Below are positions 1 through 9,239 of a stretch of 64,000 nucleotides of DNA, one piece after another. The DNA is taken from the NCBI GenBank assembly GCA_946699065.1, contig CAMPDV010000216.1:186001-250000 (forward strand), in the 5' to 3' direction. Under the pieces are notes generated by a model, which saw only the letters and a list, made by a program, of their open reading frames with translations, made no database searches and was not told where the DNA came from. The position numbers and the translations under genes were made by a program. The DNA comes from Loxodes magnus. Lineage: Eukaryota; Ciliophora; Karyorelictea; Loxodida; Loxodidae. Every line of letters starts with the position of its first letter. Positions within the stretch are counted from its first letter, which is position 1.

Positions 1-835
1 TCGAATCATTCATCTCCTTTTTTTGCAGTAATATGCTTTCAGTTAACTCTGCGAAATGATTAAATTTTGTTTCTAATTATTTCTTTAAGATTGTTTTTTG
101 ATATTTAATTGGAGAGATGAAGTTAAGATGCTTCAGTTAAGAAAGTCTTAATAAGGAGAAAGAACTACTCTTATAGAGCTAGTCAAATTGTAAGAAAGCT
201 TCGAAGAAATCTAAGGGAAAAAGCCGTAATTGATAGTTAAGGTAACTTAGTAGAAATATTTTCGTCATTTTTTTATTAAAAACATGCTAAAATTTGAAAA
301 TCGTAAGATTAATAACATAAGGACACAAAACGAGAAATATAGATGTAAAACTGAAGAGGAAAGAGTAAAGGTAAAGGAAGGATTTTGCTGGTCATTAAAA
401 GGCTAGGTATAAATTTCAATCGAGCTAAAGTGTATAGGTAATTTAACTACAAGAGCAATAATAGAAACATTGAAGTTAACTGAGTAAGCTAAAATAATAA
501 AAAATATAAAAGATAAGAAAATTTCAAGAATTAGATCTTTAAGAAAAACAGCAACTGATTAGGACTAAGAAATAAGTTAGCCTAGCATAATAACTCTTAA
601 CGTGGAATTAAAAAAATCAAGTTAAGATAAGGAAATTAAGAAATTCCTTTTTAAAGCAACGATAGAAATCGACAAGTTAAATTGAGAGACAACAAGTTAA
701 GAAAAATTTAGAATAGAAGGATTTAGTCATAAGATAATCATATAAGAGAAATATAAATCTACTACATATCTATAATACGCTATTTATACATTAAATCTTC
801 GTTAGTTTATTAAATAAATATTATTTCTTAAGTGA
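1..835 (+). CDS. 3' part of a D-like gene, cut by window edge
   Basis: The frame enters from the left edge and ends at TGA 833-835, only 17 bp before the start of gene A. Read with TAA/TAG as Gln and TGA as Trp, it begins with a hydrophobic stretch rich in Leu and Phe (about the first 35 codons) and continues as a Lys/Glu/Ile-rich soluble tail of about 235 codons from the Met at 128. It holds the same place relative to gene A as the tail of D1 does before A2, so I infer the C-terminal part of a D-like membrane protein. I see no direct sequence match to the tail of D1, so it may be a different family member. Function unknown. Confidence 0.45.
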
Positions 836-852
836 CTTACATTTCACTATAA

Positions 853-3358
853 ATGGATCAATGCTAAGACTCTACAACCGTTGAAAAAATTATCCTCAGA
901 TAATTCATCCAGTAAATCACTAAGACATTGATAACTCTTTAATCTAATTTCAATAACAACCAAGCATTTTCTTCTTACCTGCTTAAAAATTATTTTGGCT
1001 GGTCTTTCAACAGTAATGAAATGATTTTCATATATATCTAATCACTTAAAAAAACTAAATACATATAAGTTTTATTCAAATTTCATTTTATAACCTTTAT
1101 TAAAACAACAGATAGTAACTCTTATTGTGAAAACTCTCTTAATATCTTCTTTTTATAACTCTTAAATTAAGAGAAATAAAATCTGCTTATCATTTTTAAT
1201 TAAATATAAATCTAAAATTAGATTTGCTATTTGTGCCTAACCTAATTTTTATGTTCTTAAACGTTTAATTATATTAATTATGTTTATATCATATCATTTC
1301 AAAATGTAGGAAGAAGCTTTAATAGTTTCTAACTAGCAAACCTCTAAATCTTTAATCTCTTAGTTCGAAAGCACTTATTTAAGCTATTTATATCACTTGG
1401 ATATTTATTGCTTATCATATCTCATATCTAACCCTTATCTATCTAATATAGTAGTAATGAGATGTTTTACTCCCTTTTATTCTTTCAACTCTAAATTTAA
1501 AGGGTAATGGTAAATATTGGCTTCTATAATTCTATTTCTAACTCTTCATTTTATCTTCTTACCAGTTTATCTTCAACACCTTTACTACCGCTTAATCAAA
1601 GTCTATTCATATAATTAATTTGCATCTAGGTGCTAACATTAGAACAAGCCTGATCATAGCAGCCATCTCTAATCATACGCCTTCCACTATTTCTTTCTTG
1701 CAATCCGCGCTCTGATCCTTCTTCTGTTTACTACCTAACATATAATTGCGTAACTTGACTGTCTATAATTAAGAATTATTGTCTAATAAATTAAACCTAA
1801 TTTATTCAAATTTCATAAGGCTATTTAGGAAATAGCTTGGTTGTAATTAGAGTAAAAAAGAAGCTGAGAGAGTAAGTAGTTCTAGCATTAGATAGCACCT
1901 ATTTCGTAATGGTATCATAGTAGAGTAATACCTAGAAATATAAATTTGTTTGTAGTTTACATTATAAAAGAATATAAATTTCAGTTAAAAGAATGTTTAC
2001 ATATACCCTAAAAAAGCCGAATATGCATTAATATAATAAAGCTTCTAGAATAAAACTAACAGCTTATTTGAGTGGTTATAAAGCTAGCCCATCGAATATA
2101 CTTAGCCATATTACAGTAATAGGATAGACAAGGTTAAACAGATTTATCCATTTTTTGATATATAATCCTAATAAAATGCTAAATATTTCTTACATCTTCA
2201 CCATAGTTAGCTTAAGTTTAAAAGGTATTGTGATATGTTTAGTATTAATTCATATGAGGAATAAACGTTTTTATATAATGAGTTAATTAAAGAAAAAAGT
2301 TATAAAAATCTGTTTAAATACAGTATAAAATGCAGGAATAAAGGGTATATCCTAAAATAGTCATAAAGCCGTTATAGAAATCTAGATCAATGCTTAGTCA
2401 AGTAAAGTCAAGGAAATTGTTGATTGAAGAATGTGAAGACTAAGGTTAAGAAATTAACTAGAGCTTAATGGAATTGGAGGAGAAGAGGGAGTTTGTAAGC
2501 AGAGTAATAAAATAGTAGAAAGGAAGGAATAGAGTTCAGAATATGAAGCATTTAAAAGTAAAACGTATTCTAGATAAGTGGCATCACATGCTCCAGATGG
2601 ACTTTGCTGTAAATTAAAGAGACAATGAATAGCCTTAAGTAGGAGATCTGAAAATATTGAGATAATACAAGATTAGTGAAATGATGAAAAAGTAAACAAA
2701 TAGTGAGAAGTAACTCACTCCATGTTACTAGTAGAGGAATTCTTTACTTGCTCCAGATTATAAGTATTAAGTAAGACTTTAAGATAAAAAAGTAAAATAA
2801 AAAGAAAATTTATAGGGAATTTAAAATGGATAATCAGATGCTATACAATAAGAGATGAAGTGTTAAGAAAGAAGCTAATTGGATTCTTAAGGAGACGTCC
2901 CAGAATAAAAAGAACATTCTGCCTTTGTAATTAAGAACTTTTGAAATCTTTAGAAATAAATTAAAAGCTCGTAAAATTCAAAATAAATAGGTTAAAATCT
3001 TTTGGTTGCAAATGAGAATAAAAAAATTTAAGACTCACTGGATAATCTATCTTCCATTGAATTAGCGTGAAATAAAAAATCAAACAGATAATTTTCGTAA
3101 CCTTAAGAAAAAAAGGATTCTTTTTCCAGCCCTGACACTGCTAATACGAAAACTTCCTCAACGTCTTGGATCAGTAAAACTTTCAATTTCAATTCTTATA
3201 AAATAAGCTCTTCATGATAAAGCTACGAAAATTTAGTAAACTTAAGCCAAGCTAGTAACAAAGTAAAGGACAAATGGTCAGCTGAATAGATAAATTTTTT
3301 TTGTTTCTGCATAGTGATTTTAATATTTTCTTATATTTATTTGATAATAAAAGGATGA
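853..3358 (+). CDS. Gene A: two-exon multi-pass membrane protein, 826 aa
   Basis: Exons are 853-2298 (482 codons) and 2324-3358 (345 codons including TGA), joined in phase 0 across a 25-nt intron. Exon 1 encodes a hydrophobic protein with several likely membrane segments, ending in one near residues 450-470. Exon 2 is a Gln/Lys/Ser-rich, probably cytoplasmic region (a Met-Gln-Glu-Gln start, then charged helices) that closes with one more membrane segment of about 20 residues and the ending Lys-Gly-TGA. R4 keeps exon 2 fully open at nearly the same length and with the same TGA, and R2 shows homologous residues in both exons. Two tryptophans in exon 2 are TGA codons. By eye the N-terminal part resembles large ciliate multi-pass proteins of the TmcB-like kind; this is weak. 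More introns in exon 1 cannot be excluded. Confidence 0.6.
2299..2323 (+). other. 25-nt intron of gene A
   Basis: Starts GTTATAAAA and ends AATACAG. The equivalent intron is 26 nt in R2 (15798-15823), and R4 has the same sequence just before 46139. Removing it puts exon 1 and the strongly conserved exon 2 in one frame, with both exon lengths divisible by three in R1. Confidence 0.6.
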
Positions 3359-3735
3359 AGCAACAACATTTAATTATATATATTTTATATTTCTCTAATT
3401 CTTCCAACTTATTAATTAAAATTACTAGCTTAGGCATGCTTATCATTATTTTTATTAAACTATATTTAAATAAAGTGTTCAGCTCGTATATTCCTAGAAT
3501 AATCTGGCTAAGATAGAAATAAAGAAATAAACAATGGAAGTAGAATTTTAAGGGTAATTGATTAAGTCAAGAATATTTGCATTTAGTTCAATATCTTTAA
3601 TTATTTAAGTTAGTTAATATAACTTAAGATCCTAAAATAAAGCTTAGTATATCAACCTACTTTAAATTGATAAAACAATAAGTTTTATAAACTTTGGCTA
3701 GCGTTGAATATACTTATTTAAACCCTTTTCTGGCT
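3359..3735. other. 3' spacer of gene A
   Basis: AT-rich sequence shared by R1, R2 and R4 downstream of the A stop. I see no gene in it. It leads up to the insertion at 3753. Confidence 0.5.
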
Positions 3736-3752
3736 ATTAAATTTTTTTATAA
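3736..3752. repeat. Left copy of 17-bp direct repeat flanking insertion
   Basis: ATTAAATTTTTTTATAA occurs here and again at 4582-4598, exactly at the two edges of sequence absent from R2 and R4. It looks like a target-site duplication. Confidence 0.75.
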
Positions 3753-3806
3753 TAATAATAATATACTAAATTAAAGTGTTCGTATCTCCAGGGATTTTAA
3801 ACCCCT

Positions 3807-4571
3807 TCAATACATACCTCCAGAGTTCGTTCCTTGAGGTTTAAAATAAAAGTTTGGGACTCCCAGTTTTTTTGGAGTTCTGGCACTCCCTTGAAAAAGC
3901 CTCCTTCTAAATATTCTTCCATCCTTGTCTACATAAATTCTTGAAAGTTCTCTCCAAATCTCTTCACTGTTTCTTCTCTATTTATCCAAATATATCTTGC
4001 ATCTCTTGTATGTGTGGAATCTTGATTTGCACAGGTAGCACAGCTTGACAATTCTTCTGGGAGGAGTTATCTCTAAGGGTTTTGTGTATTCTAGTTCCAT
4101 TTTATTTTCAGCTAAGATTTAAGGTTAAATTCTTTTTTCTCCCAAAAGTTTCACTTCGATTTCCTGTTTCATTAATCTTTCTTCATTGTTTTAACTTTTC
4201 TATAGTAATTTTTAGTTTTCTTTCTTTAATATTTAAACTTCTTCTTATAGGTTACGGATAGATTTCATAAGTTATTCTATTATTAGCTATTCATCATTTT
4301 TCTATTTCTACATTATTTTTTAATTACCACTTTTCATGTAGTTGCTTGATCGTGGCTATGGGAGTAAAAAGTCTCGCTTGATTTAGTCAGCTTCTGTTGA
4401 TTTAATTTCTTATTCAATTTAAGATTATTTTTCTAAATTTGGGGGTTAAAGAGCCTAAGAAAATTATTATGTTATTAAAGAAGACGTGGTAAGAGAAGAA
4501 TTAGAAGTCTCTGATTTTTTTTCCTTTTTCTATGGAGCTGGAAAAAAACCCTTCTTGAGACCTTCTGCCAT
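3807..4571 (-). CDS. Zinc-knuckle (CCHC) protein of the insertion, 254 aa
   Basis: Starts at ATG 4571 and ends at TGA 3807-3809, 255 codons with many TAA/TAG glutamines. The N-terminal half is Gln/Glu/Lys-rich and probably coiled-coil. Near residue 160 lies a CCHC knuckle, CYLCKSRFHTYKRC (CX2CX4HX4C), followed by a basic tail with Arg-rich patches and a Gly/Pro-containing end. This layout matches nucleic-acid-binding ORF1 or gag-like proteins. The protein in the insertion at 37574-39298 has the same order: coiled coil, CCHC, then a similar Arg/Phe/Ile-rich block. It probably binds its own RNA or DNA; no enzyme domain is visible. Confidence 0.75.
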
Positions 4572-4581
4572 TTTTTATATG

Positions 4582-4598
4582 ATTAAATTTTTTTATAA
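4582..4598. repeat. Right copy of 17-bp direct repeat
   Basis: Perfect repeat of 3736-3752. After it, the sequence resumes homology with R2 and R4. Confidence 0.75.
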
Positions 4599-5005
4599 CT
4601 AATTACTTATAATTATGTTAAAAGAATAACCCTTTAAGGAACTCAATTAGCGATTAGTCTTTTAAAGATCCACTAATGAGAAAAAAATTTAAGTAAGTTA
4701 TATAAACAAAGAATTGAAGGCTTTACACAAAAACTTTCATTTTAAAAAACTGTTTAATTCTATTCCTTGCTCGTATGGTTACATTCAGTTTAGCAATCTC
4801 AGTTCTATTAAGCCTTAGCATTCACATCTATATTTAAGATCTTTTTTTCTTGTTTCTTTAGTTTTAATTAAAAGAGCCTACATTTCTGGAAGAACAAAGT
4901 GTCAGAAAATATTTCTAAAAATAAAACTTTTATACAATATTTAGTAGGCAATAGTTTAATAATAAAATACAAGTTAAATTTATTATTATTATCAACTTAA
5001 GTATT
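4599..5005. other. Spacer between A and G, 3' to 3'
   Basis: AT-rich, shared with R4 (about 47545-47960). It lies between the ends of two convergent genes. I see no gene. Confidence 0.45.
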
Positions 5006-5685
5006 TCATTGCTATTAGCTTTACTCGTTTAATGGAATAAATTAACTAGAAGCTTTCTTTTTTTCTTCTTTCTTTTCCTTTCTAATTAGTAACTTTCTAA
5101 CTCTATCTCTATTCATCCTTTTAAAGCTCACTATTTACGTTCCGTTTCTTTCTGTTCAGCAAAATTAGATTCTAGAGTAATTTACTTTGAGTGCTTTTAT
5201 CTTATATCTTATCTTTTTAATAAATTACTAAAGAGCTTTGATATTAAAATCTCAGGTTCATAGCATTTCAATCTTTCTCTATCCAAAAATAATTTTATCC
5301 TTCAACTTTTCTTTCTCTTCTATAAACTTACATCATAACCATTTTACTTTCTGATTTTTTCTGGTAAAAAGCTATTTTCTTGATTTATTAAAATTTTAAT
5401 GTGATCAAGTTGGAAAGGTATTTTAGCCCTTTTCTAACTTAATTTAGGTTTGCTCTTCCGAATATCTTTTAAGTCAAACTAGAGACTAAAATATATTTTA
5501 AATCCTATAATAGAATAATTATATCATATTGCTTACCATCATATTTAAGATTATGCATTTTTACTCACGTTCATCTAGCCTCTCACTCCAAAACGTCCTC
5601 CATTTTCCTTTCTTTCTTCGCCAGGAAGTGCTATGATCTCTTTTTCCCTTGCATCTACAAATTTCCTACTAAGTTCATTCAGCAT
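5006..5685 (-). CDS. Gene G: two-exon basic protein, 215 aa
   Basis: Exon 1 is 5685-5537 and exon 2 is 5504-5006, together 648 nt (216 codons with TGA), joined across a 32-nt intron. The N-terminus is charged and clearly protein-like (Met-Leu-Asn-Glu-Leu-Ser-Arg-Lys-Phe-Val), with an Arg/Gly patch near residue 30. The middle has many Lys/Glu and several tryptophans, mostly TGA-coded. The C-terminus is strongly basic with a Lys/Glu run. The R3 copy (about 45391-45990) shares long stretches and the same intron, but its frame is not kept. No known domain recognised. It starts 97 bp from the divergent gene C. Confidence 0.55.
5505..5536 (-). other. 32-nt intron of gene G
   Basis: On the minus strand it starts GTAAGCAATATGATATAAT and ends TTATAG. 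R3 has an intron of the same length with GTAAGCAGTATGATATAAT at its start and CTAG at its end. Removing it gives two exons whose sum is divisible by three. Confidence 0.55.
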
Positions 5686-5782
5686 TTCATAGCAAATATC
5701 CTATTTAACAGTTAACTTTCTCTTATAGAGTTATACCATTAACTGAATACTAAAATATTCCAAAAGGAGAAGATGAAATATA
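5686..5782. promoter_or_regulatory. 97-bp divergent spacer between G and C
   Basis: The starts of G (minus, 5685) and C (plus, 5783) face away from each other across 97 bp. The R3 equivalent is 98 bp (45293-45390). It must hold both promoters, but I cannot point to defined elements. Confidence 0.45.
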
Positions 5783-8098
5783 ATGAAATTGATGCTTAAT
5801 AAGTTTCAGATGCATTGATTAAGAGCTTTCAGATTTTTAATTTATATCTTAGCAAAAAATTCACATCAAGCAACTAAATTAGCTTCAGATTTTAGTATTA
5901 AGAAAGAACCCAAACGGAAAGCTATTGATATAAGAAGAGTTAAAAAAAAGATGTTAGAAGCATAAATAGGAGGATTAAGACATCAAATAAGACTGAGAAA
6001 TGTGGTAATTGAAGTAGTATGAATTAACTAAAGGTACGATCATATAGATATACAATGGTTTTTGTAATGAAAAGAAAAGTAGAACTATTTATTTACTCTG
6101 AAGTTATAGCTTTAGAAAAAGAATCATTAAGATAAGAATATAGAACTTAAAAAGAATAATTAATGCAGGATAGATAAAAGCAAGCAGAAAGGAATTTTAT
6201 TCTGAAATTAAAAATATAAAGAAGGTAATTTTTCGGAAGTAGAAGGTATTTTATATCTAGCTCTGAACTGAGAATCCAACTATTTATTAGTAACTGATAA
6301 TTCTATTTATAAGACAGACTTGCAAGCTAATATAAGCGTTTAATGAGTATAGGAGAAATGTTCCTTAAAGTGATCTATTAATGAGGTACTTATATGAAGT
6401 TTTATTAAGTGGGAGAAAGAAATAAGTAATAAAAAGGATAATGATCAACAATTAAATTCACAATATAGCAAAAAAAATAATGAAGGATAATAAAATCAAT
6501 CAGTAAGACCCAGATTCAAAGCCTTTACTTACGATCATAAGTGAGACAATCTACAAAAAGCGAAACAATAGTATGAATAACATAGGCAAGGGTAAAACTT
6601 TTCAAAAGAAGGGATCTAAAGCCTAGACACAACTATTATATATGTTTATTTAAGCTCTAGCAAATAAAGATCGTACTTTACATAAATCAATAAAAAGAAC
6701 TATCAATCATAAAGTTTAATAATGCTTGACTTATAGAAATTTAGTTATTTAATTAAGTTTAATTTAATTTTCATACCAAAATCGAATTTAATAAAGGGAC
6801 TTATATTTAGAAATAAGGTATTTCAATTATCTACTAAAGTATATAGTTATTAATTATCTGCTTATGGCTATATAAGTTATTAGTCTACATCTCTTTGAAA
6901 TATCAATGTATTTTTTACTAGAAAGTTCTAATTTCTTTATTTAAAGTAATCGATCTTAGAGGATTATATTCATATAAAGGATAATTTAAATTATCTAAAT
7001 ACATTAGAACACCTAGAGATCAAGTTCCTATTGGTTGGATAGGGAAGTAGGAAGCTCTTAAATAGACGATTATTCTTTAACACTTTAATTTAATTTAATC
7101 TAAATACATCGAAGTCTAAATGAATATTCTGCTAGCATTCTAACTAAAATCAGTTCTAAACTTAGACAGATTTTTGCTTCTTTAGTATTCAAATAATCAA
7201 CTTCCAGATAAATAAACAGAAAAATTGTAACTATTAAATAACTTAATTTAAATTATCTCTATTAGTAATCTGATTAGTGATGAGCTATAAATTAGCTGAT
7301 ATATACAACTTATTAATAGTAGCTATGATGATAGTTCCTCAGCAATACTTGCACATATTATCTATATAGTAGTTAGAAATAAAGCTTTAAGTCTAAGTTT
7401 TGATGAAAGTATAAGCTAATATTAGTGTTTTAATCTTCACGTTTGTATTAATTTGAAGATGATTACCTAAGATACTTAAACTGAATAAGTGGAATATTAA
7501 CTTTGCTTGTTATGTTTTAATATATTAAAAGGGAAATTTTAGGTTAAATAATAGACATGAAGTCACAAAGTTAAGTTTACTATCTAATAATTAAAATCTA
7601 AACTCATAAAGTTCTAAATATTGCTTAAATAGAGGCTAGTTATTAAGACTCTATACCTATTTATCCAATAATTTATAAAAAAATGCAACATTTAAAGATG
7701 TTCTAGCTATTAGAAATAAAGCCATTATATAAAATTAAGCTTCTAGTTGCTAAAATTGATAATTGACTGTAATTATTTAAGGTGAAGCTATTAAATATAA
7801 ATCTTAAATCAAATTAACCTTAAGAGATATTAAGCTTAAATGAACCATATCAATCATTTAACATGCTTAATCATTTTATATCACTCTAATGTATTTATCT
7901 GGCACTTTTAATATCTTCTTTCTCTTTGATTACTCATCTAGTGAAACCTATTGAAGCATATGTTAGTTATTTCGACATTTTATGTTCTAGTATTTTCTGA
8001 TTTTGGGTATAAAATAAAAAGCACCATTTTATTAATACTAAGAAAATAAGGAAATAGGAGTTTAAAATTGGAAAATGAAACAAAAGAGAGGAGTTTGA
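5783..8098 (+). CDS. Gene C: 771-aa protein, partly membrane
   Basis: One frame of 772 codons from ATG 5783 to TGA 8096-8098, without introns. The first 60 residues hold a hydrophobic stretch, then a Lys/Arg-rich block (Glu-Pro-Lys-Arg-Lys-Ala-Ile followed by Arg-Arg-Val-Lys-Lys-Lys), Gln/Asn/Lys-rich parts, and a C-terminal half with two or three membrane-like stretches (around residues 490-515, 555-570 and 710-725). R2 and R3 share residues along its length: for example the block around 6470-6660, the Met-Leu-Asp-Leu stretch near 6723, and the end. The last TGA-coded Trp is about 49 codons before the stop. Its stop lies 46 bp from the convergent stop of B. Function unknown. Confidence 0.62.
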
Positions 8099-8144
8099 TG
8101 ACTAATAAGTTAAAAATATTTAAAGAGTTTCGAAAGCGAATCAC

Positions 8145-9140
8145 TCATGTACACGCTACTAGGTAAAAATAGAATAGAAATAAAACTACCATGAAAGAAA
8201 AAAGGAGAGCCATATAGTCAAATTCTTTTTTGCTTCCTTCTTCTGAAGCTTTTTACTCTTTTTCTTCTTTTTTAAGTTGAAGTAATAAATTAGTGAATGT
8301 TATATCACTAGAAAATCATTCTTGACTTTATTGAGATCTTTAAGTGCTTTCTTCACTGATAATGCTTAGACTGGAAAATGAGCTTTAATTTTATAAAGGT
8401 TAAGTGCTATTTGCTTTTCTAATTCTTTCATTCACTTATTCTAGGGGTACTTAGCTACCTTTTACCAAGACTTATATCTTAGGTATGTTTCTCAAACCGT
8501 TTAAGTTTATTTTTTCCTTAGGATTTTTTGTTTAAGTGTAAGGAGTAGTCCATTATGAAGTCATAAACTTTTATCAATCTTATGCTTCTTATTATTCCTT
8601 TGTTATCAAGCTTGTATTGCCAATTTTTGTTTCTAGTTCGCTCTATTTTTATTATAAGAATACTTAAACTTTATTAGATGCCTTTTTTTAATTAACACCT
8701 TGTGAGCTATTCAGACTAGACTAGCCTAAATTACTTCTTTTTCTAGGGGCTAAATCAAAATCATTTGAGATAGATCTCATAATTTAGCTTTGCTTGTTCA
8801 TGCTTTGATTTATATTCTTTAAATTACCTTTAAAAAGTTGATCTGAAATTTTAACCCTTTCATTTTGGGCCTTATTGTCAGCATCTTACCAATCATCACT
8901 AATTTACCGCATCTTTAAATGCCATAAATTCTAAGTTTCAATACTCTCAAAGTTTTTCTATTCCACCTTACTCTTAAGCTTTTGCAAGGATTCCTTCTTC
9001 TCCTAACTCGTCCGTAACCAGCACATCTAGTCTTAGTTATCCAATAAAAGTTTATTTTTCTTACCCTCTAATTCCAAACTTTTCTAATATTTTTCTACAT
9101 TTATGCATTTTAGTCCTTCACCTGAATCTTGCTTCCACAT
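8145..9140 (-). CDS. Gene B (R1 copy): tail-anchored protein, 331 aa
   Basis: ATG at 9140, TGA at 8145-8147, 332 codons, the same length as the R3 copy despite many differences. It has no N-terminal signal. The body is hydrophilic and rich in Gln, Lys and Ser, with a Cys-Trp pair near residue 42, a conserved Gln-Asp-Trp-x-Lys-Phe-Met-Thr-Ser-Gln block near residue 188, and Ser-rich and Glu-rich stretches. The last 24 residues form one membrane segment rich in Phe, Leu and Tyr, ending Val-Ala-Cys-Thr. This fits a tail-anchored membrane protein with its body in the cytosol (inference). In the conserved block R1 has TGA where R3 has TGG, direct evidence for TGA as Trp. Nine complete copies occur in the window. 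No known family recognised. Confidence 0.8.
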
Positions 9141-9239
9141 TTGTTATAAAGAAAAAATGCTTACAGCAATTTAAATCTCACTGAAGGTTTAATTAAATAC
9201 ATAAATAATAAAAAACCCTTGACTAACTAAATGCTCAAT
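9141..9239. promoter_or_regulatory. Shared divergent B/D promoter spacer, R1
   Basis: The starts of B (minus) and D (plus) lie 99 bp apart. The same head-to-head spacing recurs as 96 bp in R2 (20105-20200), 98 bp in R3 (42165-42262) and 93 bp in every array unit (49205-49297 and repeats), so the pair has moved and multiplied as one regulated unit. Confidence 0.5.

Larger units (their letters stand above)
3753..4598 (-). mobile_element. 846-bp insertion with a zinc-knuckle protein
   Basis: This block interrupts the A 3' spacer of R1. The sister copies run straight across the site (near 17210 in R2 and near 47540 in R4). It is bounded by a 17-bp direct repeat and, on the coding (minus) strand, ends in a run of ATT triplets just before the right-hand flank, as seen at the 3' end of many target-primed retroelements. 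It holds one complete frame and no visible reverse transcriptase, so it would be a non-autonomous element. It looks whole and young relative to R. A LINE-type ORF1 or a gag-like origin are both possible. Confidence 0.65.

Noticed and set aside
3252-3516. Short standard-code frames on both strands
   Set aside because: They overlap the end of gene A exon 2, whose conserved frame and TGA are shared with R2 and R4.
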